DNA of 64,000 nucleotides from Nocardia terpenica (GTDB lineage Bacteria > Actinomycetota > Actinomycetes > Mycobacteriales > Mycobacteriaceae): the NCBI RefSeq assembly GCF_013186535.1, contig NZ_JABMCZ010000003.1, positions 558,001 through 622,000 on the forward strand. The letters are read 5' to 3'. The notes below the pieces were generated by a model. The model had not been told where the DNA came from, did not search any database, and was given only the letters and a program-made list of their open reading frames with translations. The first letter of the stretch is position 1. The number at the start of each line of letters is the position of its first letter. Position numbers and translations under genes: made by a program. This document shows positions 19,553 to 28,613 of this stretch, piece by piece.

Positions 19553-20367
19553 CGTGGGAGCTGCCCGGCCCGGCGTGGCTGTTCTGCCCGGCCGATCGAC
19601 CGGAACGGTACGGAAAGGCCGCCGCCGCAGCGGATGTCGTGATCCTCGACCTCGAGGACGGGGTGGGGCCCGCGGACAAGGCCGCCGCGCGAGCCGCCCT
19701 CGGCGCGACGCCGCTGGATCCGGAGCGGACCGTGGTGCGGGTCAACGCCGCCGGAACCGAGGAGCTGGCGCGGGATCTGGAGGCGCTGGAGCACACCGCC
19801 TATCGGCGCCTGATGCTGCCCAAATGCGAATCCGCGGAGCAGGTTTCGGCGCTGTCCGGGTACGAGGTGATCGTGCTGGTCGAATCACCGCTCGGCGCAC
19901 TGCATATCGGCGCGGCGGTGCGGGCGGCCAATGCGGTGGGCGTGATGTGGGGCGCCGAGGATCTGGTGGCGGCGCTCGGCGGCAACGCCAGTCGGCACGC
20001 GGACGGGACCTACCGGGATGTGGCCCGGCACGTGCGGTCCTCGGCGCTGCTGGCGGCCAAGGCATACGGGCGGTTCGCGCTGGACTCGGTGTATCTGAAC
20101 ATTCGCGACCTGGACGGGCTGCGCGCGGAGGCCGACGACGCGGTGGCGGTCGGATTCGACGCCAAGGTGGCGATCCACCCGAGCCAGGTTCCGGTGATCC
20201 GGGCGGCCTATGCGCCATCGGAGGAGGAGATCGACTGGGCGCGAAGGGTTCTCGCGGAGGTGCCGAATAATCGCGGGGTGTTCGCGTTCGAGGGGCGGAT
20301 GGTCGACGGGCCGGTCGTCCGGCACGCGGAGCGCATCGTGCGGCGTGCGGGGTCGGGGGCCTCGTGA
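19549..20367 (+). CDS. citE: CitE-like beta-hydroxyacyl-CoA lyase
   Basis: 272 residues with a TIM-barrel aldolase of the HpcH/HpaI/CitE type. The substrate-binding start LFCPADRPERY, the metal-binding ILDLEDGVG, and the later LVESPLGAL and WGAEDLVAALGG are all present. No citrate lyase alpha or gamma genes accompany it, so it is not a citrate lyase subunit. The M. tuberculosis counterpart Rv2498c has been reported to cleave beta-hydroxyacyl-CoAs in both leucine catabolism and itaconate breakdown; the same place in the same operon suggests release of acetyl-CoA plus acetoacetate or pyruvate here. It is translationally coupled to the MaoC gene by ATGA. Confidence 0.87.
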   Translation: MTWELPGPAWLFCPADRPERYGKAAAAADVVILDLEDGVGPADKAAARAALGATPLDPERTVVRVNAAGTEELARDLEALEHTAYRRLMLPKCESAEQVSALSGYEVIVLVESPLGALHIGAAVRAANAVGVMWGAEDLVAALGGNASRHADGTYRDVARHVRSSALLAAKAYGRFALDSVYLNIRDLDGLRAEADDAVAVGFDAKVAIHPSQVPVIRAAYAPSEEEIDWARRVLAEVPNNRGVFAFEGRMVDGPVVRHAERIVRRAGSGAS

Positions 20368-20458
20368 CCGCGGCGCGCGATTCGGACCGGTGTGCCGCCG
20401 TATTCGGGCGCGCTGCCGGATACTCGGTATGCCGGACGGGTTCGTAGAGAGGATTGTC

Positions 20459-22399
20459 GTGGAGCCACAGTGGGTGCCGAGCGAACAGGACATGGCGCGG
20501 GCGCGGGTGACCGATTTCGCGCGGTTCGTGGGGAAGCGGACCGGGCGTGAATTCGCGGACTACCACGCGCTGTGGCGATGGTCGGTCGAGGACCTGTCCG
20601 GGTTCTGGGGCGGGGTGTGGGAGTATTTCGGCCTCGGCGATGCGCCCGAGACGGTGCTGGGGAGTACCGAAATGCCCGGCGCGCAATGGTTTCCGGGGAC
20701 GCGGCTGAACTATGTCGATCAGGTGGTGCGGCAGGCGCGCGCCGATCGCCCGGCCATCGTGTACGCGAGCGAGGGCGGCGGCCTCACCGAGATCTCCTGG
20801 GCCGAACTGCTCGGCCGCACCGCGGCATTCGCCGATGTGCTGCGCGCGCAGGGCGTCCGGCCCGGCGATCGGGTGGCGGGCTATCTGCCCAATATCCCCG
20901 AGGCCGTGATCGCCTTCCTGGCGACGGCGAGCATCGGCGCGGTCTGGAGCGCCTGCGGCCAGGACTATTCGGCGAAGGCCGCGCTGGATCGCCTGGGGCA
21001 GTTGGAACCCACGGTGCTGGTCACCGCCGACGGCTACCGTTACGGCGGCAAGGAACACGACAAGACCGTCGAGATCGCCGCGCTGCGTGCGGGATTGCCG
21101 ACGCTGCGGGCCACGGTGGTGGTGTCCCGGATCGGTGCCGAGGTGCCGGACGCGCTCGACTGGGCGCGGGTCGCCGAGCCGGGCGACACCGAAATCGGTA
21201 CCGAGCAGGTCGCTTTCGATCATCCGCTGTGGATCGTGTACTCCTCCGGCACCACCGGCCTGCCGAAGGGTATCGTGCACGGGCACGGCGGCGTCCTGCT
21301 CGAGCATTTGAAAGCCGTTGCGCTGCAGGCGGATATCGGCAGCGACGACGTGTTCTTCTGGTACACCAGCCCCAGCTGGATGATGTGGAACTTCCAGGTC
21401 GCCGGTCTGCTGGTAGGCGCCACCATCGTCTGCTACGACGGCAGCCCCGCCGCGCCCACGCCGGATGCGCTGTGGGACATGGCCGCTCGCACCCGAACCT
21501 CGGTCCTCGGCACCAGCCCCGGCTACGTGCTGGGCTGCATCAAGGCCGAGGCGGTCCCGCGCCGCGACCACGACCTGTCCGCCCTGCGCTCGGTCGGCAT
21601 CACCGGCTCCGCGCTGCCCGCATCCTCGTCGCTGTGGCTGGGGGAGAACGTCGGCGAGCACGTGCAGGTGTCCTCCATCAGCGGCGGCACCGACGTGGTC
21701 TCGGCGTTCCTGGGCGGCGCGCGGACGGTCCCGGTATGGCCGGGCGAACTGTCGGTCCCCTTCCTCGGCGCGGCGGTCGACGCCTGGGACCCCACCGGTC
21801 ACCCCGTCCGCGACGAGGTCGGCGAACTGGTGATCACCGCCCCCATGCCCTCCATGCCGGTCCGTTTCTGGAACGACCCCGACGGATCCCGCTACCGCGA
21901 CGCCTATTTCGACATGTTCCCCGGCACCTGGCGCCACGGCGACTGGATCACGATCACCGCCCACGGCAGCATCATCGTCCACGGCCGCTCCGACTCCACC
22001 CTCAACCGCCACGGCATCCGCATGGGCAGCGCCGACATCTACCAGGCAGTGGAGGCACTTCCGGAGATCGCGGAGGCGTTGGTGGTCGGCACTGAACAAC
22101 CCGACGGGGGGTATTGGATGCCGTTGTTCGTGGTGCTGGCCGATGGCGCGGACCTCACCGATGAACTGGTGGACCGGATCAAGGGGGCGATTCGCACGGA
22201 GGTCTCTCCGCGCCATGTGCCCGATGAGATCATCGCCGCGCCTGGGGTGCCGCACACTCGCACTGGGAAGAAGCTCGAGGTCCCGATCAAGAGACTGTTC
22301 CAGGGGGCGGACCCGAGCCGGGTTGTGGAGCGAAGCGCGGTCGACAACCCGGCTCTCCTGGATTGGTATTCGGCGGTGCAGCGGCCGGGAAGCGAGTAG
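20459..22399 (+). CDS. Acetoacetyl-CoA synthetase (acetoacetate-CoA ligase)
   Basis: About 646 residues of the acyl-adenylate family. The P-loop is YSSGTTGLPKGIVHGH, the central region reads SPSWMMWNFQVAGLL, and the C-terminal hinge and catalytic lysine region is HGRSDSTLNRHGIRMGS followed by TRTGKKLEVPIKRL. It converts acetoacetate, ATP and CoA to acetoacetyl-CoA. Placed after citE, it would recover the acetoacetate released by HMG-CoA cleavage, a role filled by a CoA-transferase pair (scoA/scoB) in the corresponding M. tuberculosis region. The GTG at 20459 has AGAGAGG six bases upstream; the earlier ATG at 20429 has no such site. Confidence 0.85.
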   Translation: MEPQWVPSEQDMARARVTDFARFVGKRTGREFADYHALWRWSVEDLSGFWGGVWEYFGLGDAPETVLGSTEMPGAQWFPGTRLNYVDQVVRQARADRPAIVYASEGGGLTEISWAELLGRTAAFADVLRAQGVRPGDRVAGYLPNIPEAVIAFLATASIGAVWSACGQDYSAKAALDRLGQLEPTVLVTADGYRYGGKEHDKTVEIAALRAGLPTLRATVVVSRIGAEVPDALDWARVAEPGDTEIGTEQVAFDHPLWIVYSSGTTGLPKGIVHGHGGVLLEHLKAVALQADIGSDDVFFWYTSPSWMMWNFQVAGLLVGATIVCYDGSPAAPTPDALWDMAARTRTSVLGTSPGYVLGCIKAEAVPRRDHDLSALRSVGITGSALPASSSLWLGENVGEHVQVSSISGGTDVVSAFLGGARTVPVWPGELSVPFLGAAVDAWDPTGHPVRDEVGELVITAPMPSMPVRFWNDPDGSRYRDAYFDMFPGTWRHGDWITITAHGSIIVHGRSDSTLNRHGIRMGSADIYQAVEALPEIAEALVVGTEQPDGGYWMPLFVVLADGADLTDELVDRIKGAIRTEVSPRHVPDEIIAAPGVPHTRTGKKLEVPIKRLFQGADPSRVVERSAVDNPALLDWYSAVQRPGSE

Positions 22400-22476
22400 C
22401 TGCTTCAGTGCACCTTGCTCGATAAGGCAGGGTTCGAAGCGAGGGTAGCGGCGCCCACCGACAGGGAATCTCCTGG

Positions 22477-23205
22477 TCAAGCGGCCAAATTGGTGGGTTC
22501 GGTGGGGGAGAGGTGGCCGTCGAGCATGTGGTAGGTGGCGTCCATTCGGTGGAGGTGGGTGTGGTCGTGGGTGACCAGGAGGGTGGGGGCGGTGTGGGTG
22601 CGGACTACGTGGAGGATCAGGTCGATGATCGCGGCGCCGCGTTCCCGGTCGAGGGCGCTGGTGGGTTCGTCTATGACGAGGAGGGAGGGGGTGTTCATCA
22701 GGGCGCGGGCGATGTTGATGCGTTGGCGTTGGCCGCCGGAGAGTTGGGCCGGGCGTTTGTGTTCGTGGCCGGAGAGGCCGACTGTGGATAGGAGATCCAT
22801 TGCCCTGGCGCGGGTTTCGCGGCGGAGGCGGGGGGAGATGAATCGGTGCTGGCCCAGGTGGGTCATGGCCTCGAGTTGTTCCAGGGCGGTGAGGGCGGGG
22901 ATGAGGTTCGGCTGTTGGAAGACGATGCCGATGGTGTCGCGGCGCAGGGCGGCCGCCTCGCGGCGGGATACGGTGGCGAGATCGGTGGTGCTGGAATCGG
23001 TTTCGAGGAGGATGCGGCCCGAGTCGGGGCGGATCAGGGTCGAAACCACCGCCAGCAGACTGGATTTGCCGGATCCGGAGGGGCCGGTGATGGCGGCGAT
23101 GCGGCCGCCCTCCACCCGGAGATGCACCGAATCGAGGGCGGTGATGCGGTCGGCCCCGTCGGGGTAGGTGAGGGTGACGTCGGCGACCGTCAGCGAGGTG
23201 GTCAT
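22477..23205 (-). CDS. ABC transporter ATP-binding protein (LolD/MacB type)
   Basis: 242 residues. Walker A is GPSGSGKSS, the Q-loop is in VFQQPNL, the signature is LSGGQRQRINIARAL, Walker B is LLVIDEPTSALD and the H-loop is VTHDHTH. It powers the FtsX-like permease encoded just upstream on the same strand. Systems of this layout export lipids or peptides or act as mechanotransmitters in antibiotic response. The divergent histidine kinase/response regulator pair is the probable controller. Confidence 0.88.
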   Translation of the reverse strand: MTTSLTVADVTLTYPDGADRITALDSVHLRVEGGRIAAITGPSGSGKSSLLAVVSTLIRPDSGRILLETDSSTTDLATVSRREAAALRRDTIGIVFQQPNLIPALTALEQLEAMTHLGQHRFISPRLRRETRARAMDLLSTVGLSGHEHKRPAQLSGGQRQRINIARALMNTPSLLVIDEPTSALDRERGAAIIDLILHVVRTHTAPTLLVTHDHTHLHRMDATYHMLDGHLSPTEPTNLAA

Positions 23206-23231
23206 CGAAAGCTCCTGTGTGTCCGAGGTAT

Positions 23232-24281
23232 TCAGCGGGCTTGATTGAGTGCGGTGAGCGGGTCGGCGGTGACGAGGAAGCGCAGCGCGAAGGCCGCACC
23301 CAGCAGGCCCAGGCCGATCAGCGCGGCCGCGGGCAGCAGCGTGGTGCCGACACCGAGGACGAACGGCAGCGCGTCACCCATGAGCGCGCCGGCGAGCGCG
23401 GTACCGCCCACGCCGATGCCCACGCCCACGAGCAGCACCAGCAGCGCCTGCCCCAGCGCATCGCGCACCAGCGATCCGGTGGTGGCGCCCAACGCCTTCA
23501 GCGTCGCGATATCGGGCGTGCGCTGAATCGTCCACACCGTGAAGAACGCCCCGATCACCAGCGCCGAGATGGCGAACAGCATCACCGTCATCAACGTCAG
23601 CGACCCGTTCTCGGCCTGATAGGACGGCAGCGCCGACAGCGAACCCGATACGGTCGTGGACGTGGTGTGCGCGGTCGCGTCGACCGCCGACCGATCGGCC
23701 ACACCCGACACCACCAGCACCGTCGCGGCCCCGCCGCGCGGATTCAGCGCCTGCCAGTCCGCCAGCGTCAGCCACACCACCGGGGTGTGGCTGTACCAGT
23801 CGTCGTCGCCGACCGCGGCCACCGTGAACGTCCCCGCGCCGAGCGTCACCGTGCCGCCCACCCCGGCGGAGAGCTTCTTCGCGGCGGGCTTGCTCAGCAC
23901 CACCGTCCCCGGTTGGGTAGCCACCTGATTGCCGAATGCCGTTCCGCTCGTCCCGAACAGCGCCACCTGAACCGGCGCACCCCCGTCGTGCGCGGCCTGC
24001 GCACGACCGATGCCGACCGGGTCGACGGTGCCGCCGGTGCGCTGCCACGCCCGCACCTGCTCGGCGCTCAGCGCCGACGAATCGTAGGACGGCGTCGCCC
24101 CGGTGTCGGCGAACACGACCGCGTCACCGCGCATCTTCTCGAGGGCGGAGATGTTCTGGTGGGCGAGCCCGGCCGTGAGCCCGCTCAGAAAGCTCACCAG
24201 CAGGGCGACCATGACGACGACCAGCGTGATGAGCAGGAAGCGGCCCCGGGCGGCGCGCAGATCTCGGAAGGCGACGAACAT
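23232..24281 (-). CDS. FtsX/MacB-like ABC transporter permease
   Basis: 349 residues. One N-terminal membrane span (LLITLVVVMVALLVSFLSG) is followed by a large extracytoplasmic domain of about 200 residues and three C-terminal spans beginning LMTVMLFAISALVIGAFF. The sequence TPDIATLKALGATTGSLVRD is the cytoplasmic loop typical of FtsX-like permeases. The start was set at ATG 24281 (MFVAFRDLRAARGRF), the usual beginning of the family; sequence further upstream is not protein-like. The gene is followed after 26 bases by its ATPase gene. The substrate is unknown. Confidence 0.85.
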   Translation of the reverse strand: MFVAFRDLRAARGRFLLITLVVVMVALLVSFLSGLTAGLAHQNISALEKMRGDAVVFADTGATPSYDSSALSAEQVRAWQRTGGTVDPVGIGRAQAAHDGGAPVQVALFGTSGTAFGNQVATQPGTVVLSKPAAKKLSAGVGGTVTLGAGTFTVAAVGDDDWYSHTPVVWLTLADWQALNPRGGAATVLVVSGVADRSAVDATAHTTSTTVSGSLSALPSYQAENGSLTLMTVMLFAISALVIGAFFTVWTIQRTPDIATLKALGATTGSLVRDALGQALLVLLVGVGIGVGGTALAGALMGDALPFVLGVGTTLLPAAALIGLGLLGAAFALRFLVTADPLTALNQAR

Positions 24282-24411
24282 GATCACACTCTCGCCGCGA
24301 TCGGCCCCGCCGCCATCGCGAGACCGAACCAATCGCCGACCAGCCAACGATGGGCGCGCGATTACGCCTTTCGATGGATGCCGCCCGGGTAACCGCGCAT
24401 AAGCTGGCAGC

Positions 24412-25560
24412 GTGCACCGCTCACCGCTCACCCCCGTCTTCGCCGCGCTCCAACTCGGGCTGCACGCGCTGATGGTGGCCCTGACCGCGGCGGTGGTGGT
24501 GCGGGCGCTGGTGCCCGGGGGACAGCATCCGGTGGCGACGATCACGCTGGCCGCGCTGTTTCTGATCACCTACTTCGGCGGCGGGCTGCTGCGCGGGCGG
24601 CCGCGGGCGGCCCGGGTGTGGCTGGCCGTGCTCACCGTGCTGTGGCTGGGTCTGATGCCGATCGCGGTCGACGCGATGTACCTGGTCTTCGGGCTGTTCT
24701 TCCTGTATCTGCATCTGCTGCCGCGGGTCTGGAGCATGCTCGCGGTCGCCGCCGCCACCGCGGTGTCGGTGGTCGGCTACGGCCTGGACAGGGGCTGGTC
24801 GGTGGCCGGGGTGGTCGGCCCGGTGCTCGGGGCGCTGGTCGCGGTCGCGATCGGCCTCGGCTACCGGGCGCTGTTCCGGGAGGCCGCCGATCGTCAGCAG
24901 CTGATCGATGAATTGCTCACCACCCGAGCCACTCTCGCCGAACGCGAGCGCACCGCGGGCAAGCTGGCCGAGCGGGAACGACTGGCGCAGGAGATCCACG
25001 ACACCGTTGCCCAGGGCCTGTCCAGCATCCAGCTGCTGCTGCACGCCGCCGAGCGATCGGCACCGGATCATCCGGCGCTGCAACAGATTCGGCTCGCCCG
25101 CGATACCGCGGCCGACAGCCTCGCCGAAACCCGGCAGCTCATCGCGGAACTCACCCCCGCGGCGCTGGAGGGCCAGTCGCTGACCGAGGCACTGGACCGG
25201 ATCGCCCGGCGCGCAGGCACTCCCGGACTCGACGCCCGGATGCTGGTGGAGGGCACTCCCGAGCGATTACCGATGCCGATCGAGGCGGCGCTGCTGCGGG
25301 TGGCGCAGGGCGCGGTGTCGAATGTGGTGCGGCACGCCCGCGCCGATCGGATGCGGATCACCCTCACCTACGCCGACGACGCCGTGCACCTGGACGTGGT
25401 GGACGACGGAATCGGCATCGACCCCGAGGTTTTCGCGCGCGGCACCTTCGGCCTGAACGCGATGCGCAGCCGGGTGGAGCAGCAGGGCGGCAGCATGAAC
25501 GTCGAATCCGAGCCCGGGCACACCGCGGTGACCGTCACGTTCCCGCTGGAGGAGTCATGA
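24412..25560 (+). CDS. Sensor histidine kinase (HisKA_3/NarL-type)
   Basis: 382 residues. About six N-terminal membrane spans lie within residues 10-155, followed by a short coiled segment and the dimerisation helix LAQEIHDTVAQGLSSIQ with the phosphorylated histidine at about residue 196. The ATPase domain has an N-box (AVSNVVRHARADR) and a G-box (VVDDGIGIDPE). With its overlapping response regulator (ATGA) it forms a complete two-component pair. It is divergent from the ABC transporter across about 130 bases, which suggests sensing of membrane stress and control of that transporter. The start is the GTG at 24412. Confidence 0.88.
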   Translation: MHRSPLTPVFAALQLGLHALMVALTAAVVVRALVPGGQHPVATITLAALFLITYFGGGLLRGRPRAARVWLAVLTVLWLGLMPIAVDAMYLVFGLFFLYLHLLPRVWSMLAVAAATAVSVVGYGLDRGWSVAGVVGPVLGALVAVAIGLGYRALFREAADRQQLIDELLTTRATLAERERTAGKLAERERLAQEIHDTVAQGLSSIQLLLHAAERSAPDHPALQQIRLARDTAADSLAETRQLIAELTPAALEGQSLTEALDRIARRAGTPGLDARMLVEGTPERLPMPIEAALLRVAQGAVSNVVRHARADRMRITLTYADDAVHLDVVDDGIGIDPEVFARGTFGLNAMRSRVEQQGGSMNVESEPGHTAVTVTFPLEES

Positions 25561-26174
25561 TCCGCCTGCTGCTCGCCGACGACCACGCCATCGTCCGCGC
25601 GGGACTGCGCGCCCTCCTGGACTCCGGCGAGGACATCACGGTCGCGGGCGAGGCCGCCACCGCCGAGGAGGCCGTAGCCTTCTGCGCCACAACCGAAGTC
25701 GACCTGGTACTGATGGATCTCCGCTTCGGCCCCGGCAAGTCGGGCGTGGACGCCACAATCGCCCTGCGCGCCTTGCCGAATCCCCCCAACGTCCTGGTGG
25801 TCACCAACTACGACACCGACGCCGACATTCTCGGCGCCATCGAGGCGGGCGCCTGCGGCTACATCCTCAAAGACACCCCACCCGCCGACCTCCTGGCCGC
25901 CGTCCGCGCCGCCGCCGCGGGCGAAAGCGTCCTGTCCCCCTCGGTCGCCTCCAAACTCATGACCCGAGTCCGCAAACCGGACACCACACTGAGCCCCCGA
26001 GAAATCGAGGTCCTCCGCCTGGTAGCCGACGGCCACTCCAACCGCGAAATCGGCAAACAACTCTTCCTGAGCGAGACGACGGTGAAATCCCATCTCGTAC
26101 ACATCTATTCGAAGCTGGGGGTGAAGTCGCGGACATCGGCGGTGGCGCGGGCGCGGGAACGGGGGGCGATTTGA
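25557..26174 (+). CDS. NarL/LuxR-family response regulator
   Basis: 205 residues. The receiver domain starts RLLLADDHAIVRAGLRALL, with the acidic pair, a phospho-acceptor aspartate at residue 54 in VLMDLRFG and the conserved lysine in GYILKDTP. The C-terminal HTH is LSPREIEVLRLVADGHSNRE followed by LFLSETTVKSHLVHIYSKL. It is co-translated with the kinase. The spacer near residue 140 is normal, so the protein looks complete and functional. Confidence 0.9.
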   Translation: MIRLLLADDHAIVRAGLRALLDSGEDITVAGEAATAEEAVAFCATTEVDLVLMDLRFGPGKSGVDATIALRALPNPPNVLVVTNYDTDADILGAIEAGACGYILKDTPPADLLAAVRAAAAGESVLSPSVASKLMTRVRKPDTTLSPREIEVLRLVADGHSNREIGKQLFLSETTVKSHLVHIYSKLGVKSRTSAVARARERGAI

Positions 26175-26290
26175 GGGTCAGCTCCAGCCGGGGTAGGCGG
26201 GGATCGCGGCGGCGCTGGGCAGGGCGCGCGCGGAGGTGCGCGAGGCCGCGGTTCCCGCGAATTGTCGCCGACCACCTCTAGGCTGGCCGC

Positions 26291-26716
26291 ATGGCCTCCC
26301 TCTCCGATCCCCAGGTGCGCGAATTTCTTTCCCACGGCACGCGTACCGGCAAGCTCGCGTTCGTGGCCACCGACGGTCGGCCGGTCATCAACCCGGTCTG
26401 GTTCATCCTCGAGGGCGACGAGCTGGTCTTCAACACCGGCAAGGACACGGCCAAGGGGCGGGCCATCCGGCGCGACCCGCGGGTGGCCCTGTGCGTCGAT
26501 CTCGAGCAACCCCCCTACGGCTACTTCCAGGTCCAAGGCACCGCCACCGTGTCCGAGGACCCCGCCGAACTGCTGCGTACCGCCACCGCCATCGCCGCCC
26601 GCTACATGGGACCCGACCGCGCCGAGGAATTCGGCAAGCGCAACGGCGTCCCGGGCGAGCTGGTCGTCCGGGTCCGGCCCACCAAGATCCTCGGCGGGGC
26701 GGATATGACGGCCTAG
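26291..26716 (+). CDS. PPOX-class F420-dependent oxidoreductase-like protein
   Basis: 141 residues with a split beta-barrel fold as in Rv1155. Visible features are GTRTGKLAFVATDGRPVINP, the VWFILEGDELVFNT strand pair, and the KGRAIRRDPRVALCVD segment that shapes the flavin site. Such proteins use F420 or FMN to reduce small molecules; the physiological substrate is unknown. It stands alone between the response regulator and the PQQ-repeat protein. Confidence 0.85.
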   Translation: MASLSDPQVREFLSHGTRTGKLAFVATDGRPVINPVWFILEGDELVFNTGKDTAKGRAIRRDPRVALCVDLEQPPYGYFQVQGTATVSEDPAELLRTATAIAARYMGPDRAEEFGKRNGVPGELVVRVRPTKILGGADMTA

Positions 26717-26812
26717 CGTCAGCCGCGCCCACCGTTTCCCGTTTGTCCGATTCGACCGAATGTTAGGTTGAATTGGTCGGTTTGTCGGAGACGGTGTGCG
26801 TGGGAGTGACGG

Positions 26813-28045
26813 ATGGTGGTCGGCGCAGTGCGATCGGATCGTCGGCCCGTGGTCGCGGGCGTCGCCGGTGGGCTCGGGTTCGGATTACTGTCCGTCGGTG
26901 TCGGTCTCGCGGCCTACAGCCGCTTCTTCGCGTCGACCAGATCCCTCGACGGCACGGTGGCCGGGCACGATCTGTTCGGCTCGTTCACCACCACCGACGC
27001 CTCGGACCTCGTAAACCGCTACGCCACACTGCCATTCGTCCTCGGGGTGCTGGTGCTGATCGCCGCGATGGCCGCCGCGGGCGTGCGCGCCGGGCGCTGG
27101 CGGCTCAATATCCTTGTGGAGCTGTACATCCTGCTGGCATTCGGCGCGGGCATCGTCGTCATCCCGACCATGGCCGTCCGCGACCACCTTCCGGGACTGT
27201 TCCTCCAAATACGCTGGCAATTCGGTCTTTTCGCGCAACTCCCGACGGCGGTGGCCGCGGCGACCCTGGTCGTCCTCGGCTCCGTCCTGCTCGCCGACAT
27301 CGCCTGGCGCCCGGAGCGCATGCGCGCCCTGTCCCGACGGGCCGCGGGAGCCGCCGCGCTGGTGGGCGTCCTGGCCGCGGCCACCGTATCGACCGCCGCC
27401 GTCTACGCCGGGGACGACAGCACCCGATGGGACCACACCACCGCCGCACCCGTGGACGTGCCGCCGGTACCGGCACGGCTCGGAGACGAGATCTACCACT
27501 TCGACATTCCGCACGACAGCTCCGACATCGTTGCCGCGGGAGCGGGTTTCGTGGTCGCCACCGTCACCGGACTGACGGCATACGACGGCGCGACCGGCAC
27601 ACCGCGCTGGCATCTCCTGCGCACCCACCGCCCCGCCGACCGATACCACGGCCCCGCTTACAGTTCGGGTTCCCTGCACGCGATCGATGACGGCAAGACC
27701 GTTGTCGCGGAATGGAAGAACGTCGGCTGGATCGCCCTGGACGCCATGACCGGTAAAACCCTGTGGCAGATAGAGGATTACACCCGGATCGCGCACTCCG
27801 CGAAGAAACACTCCCGATATCGAATCGCCCTCGCCGAAGAAATCGTCGAAGCATCGGAACCCTCCTGGAAACAGACGTACCGAGAAATCCGCGCCTGGAG
27901 CCGCGCCGACGGCCGCCCCACCGCCACCCACCGCCACGTCCCCACCGAAACCTACTGCTCCACCCGCATAGTCGCCGCCCCCGGCGCGGTAGTCGTCTCC
28001 TGCCTGGGCCTCAAAAACTCCCAACTGGTCGGCTACGGAGCCTGA
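26813..28045 (+). CDS. Membrane protein with C-terminal PQQ-like beta-propeller repeats
   Basis: 410 residues. About five hydrophobic spans lie in the first 210 residues, then an extracytoplasmic part containing propeller-type blades: GFVVATVTGLTAYDGATGTP followed by RWHLL, and VGWIALDAMTGKTLWQ. Only two clear blades are present, few for a closed propeller, so the protein may be short at the C-terminus. The start at 26813 follows GGGAG by seven bases. After the TGA the same frame continues into a separate membrane-protein remnant (28046-28213). The function is unknown. Confidence 0.65.
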   Translation: MVVGAVRSDRRPVVAGVAGGLGFGLLSVGVGLAAYSRFFASTRSLDGTVAGHDLFGSFTTTDASDLVNRYATLPFVLGVLVLIAAMAAAGVRAGRWRLNILVELYILLAFGAGIVVIPTMAVRDHLPGLFLQIRWQFGLFAQLPTAVAAATLVVLGSVLLADIAWRPERMRALSRRAAGAAALVGVLAAATVSTAAVYAGDDSTRWDHTTAAPVDVPPVPARLGDEIYHFDIPHDSSDIVAAGAGFVVATVTGLTAYDGATGTPRWHLLRTHRPADRYHGPAYSSGSLHAIDDGKTVVAEWKNVGWIALDAMTGKTLWQIEDYTRIAHSAKKHSRYRIALAEEIVEASEPSWKQTYREIRAWSRADGRPTATHRHVPTETYCSTRIVAAPGAVVVSCLGLKNSQLVGYGA

Positions 28046-28213
28046 GCGACCCCCGATTCGTACGGTAGGCCCTATCCAACCCCTCCTCAGCGGCGGAAAC
28101 GCCGAGTATGGCCATGGGTTCTGCTCGGCGTCTTCGGGGCGCTGGTGGTGGTGTTCGGCGGTTGCACAGCCTTCACCGCTGATATGCAGGACGGCGAGTT
28201 CGACCGGTCGTAA
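28046..28213 (+). pseudogene. Remnant of a small proline-rich membrane protein
   Basis: In the frame following the PQQ-protein stop, the sequence reads DSYGRPYPTPPQRRKRR then VWPWVLLGVFGALVVVFGGC, TAFTADMQDGEFDRS and a stop. A proline/tyrosine tail, a basic stretch and one membrane span ending in Cys are typical of the start of small actinobacterial envelope proteins. No ATG, GTG or TTG precedes the span after the TGA, and the usual extracytoplasmic domain is absent. It is probably a truncated copy. A less likely reading is a stop-codon mutation that separated it from the upstream gene. Confidence 0.45.
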
Positions 28214-28230
28214 TAGCTTCCGGGACAACA

Positions 28231-28261
28231 GAAGCCCTCGGCAATGCCGAGGGCTTCTTTG
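28231..28261. terminator. Rho-independent terminator, perfect 12-bp stem
   Basis: GAAGCCCTCGGC and GCCGAGGGCTTC form a perfect stem around a three-base loop (28231-28257), followed by a short T-rich run on the plus strand. It lies between the plus-strand PQQ gene with its remnant and the minus-strand DUF1330 gene, so it can end rightward transcription; the A-rich left side may allow some leftward use. Confidence 0.85.
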
Positions 28262-28302
28262 TATGCATTTGCGAGGGGCACGATCTGTCTGTTGCCCCTC
28301 GG

Positions 28303-28593
28303 CTAAGCGGCAGTCATCCCCTCGGCGAAAATCAACCGAACCTTCACACCGGTCTTCCGAATCTCCCGTGCCGCACGATATTCCGGGGAGTCGTACCAGG
28401 TCCTGGCCTGATCGAGGTTCGGGAATTCGAGCACGATGGCCCGGCCCGGCCAGTCGCCCTCCTGTACCTCCGGCTTCGTCGCTACTAGGTAATGACCGCC
28501 ATACTGACGAATCGACGGCTCGGCCAGTTTCCAATACGCCAGGCCGATCGCTTCGTCCTGAACCTCCGCCTCGACGATGACGTATGCGGGCAT
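28303..28593 (-). CDS. DUF1330 family protein
   Basis: 96 residues, full family length. Characteristic parts are AYVIVEAEVQDEA near the start, YGGHYLVATKPEVQEGDWPG in the middle and VLEFPNLDQARTWYDSPEY towards the end, giving a dimeric ferredoxin-like fold. No enzyme activity is established for the family. It lies 20 bases after the GNAT gene on the same strand, so the two are probably co-transcribed. Confidence 0.85.
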   Translation of the reverse strand: MPAYVIVEAEVQDEAIGLAYWKLAEPSIRQYGGHYLVATKPEVQEGDWPGRAIVLEFPNLDQARTWYDSPEYRAAREIRKTGVKVRLIFAEGMTAA

Positions 28594-28613
28594 GCGTTAC
28601 TCCTGTCGATCGT

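Noticed and set aside
26779..26800. Partial iron-box-like sequence (TTAGGTTGAATTGG) before the PQQ-repeat gene
   Set aside because: Only the left half resembles an IdeR site; the right half does not match the inverted consensus.
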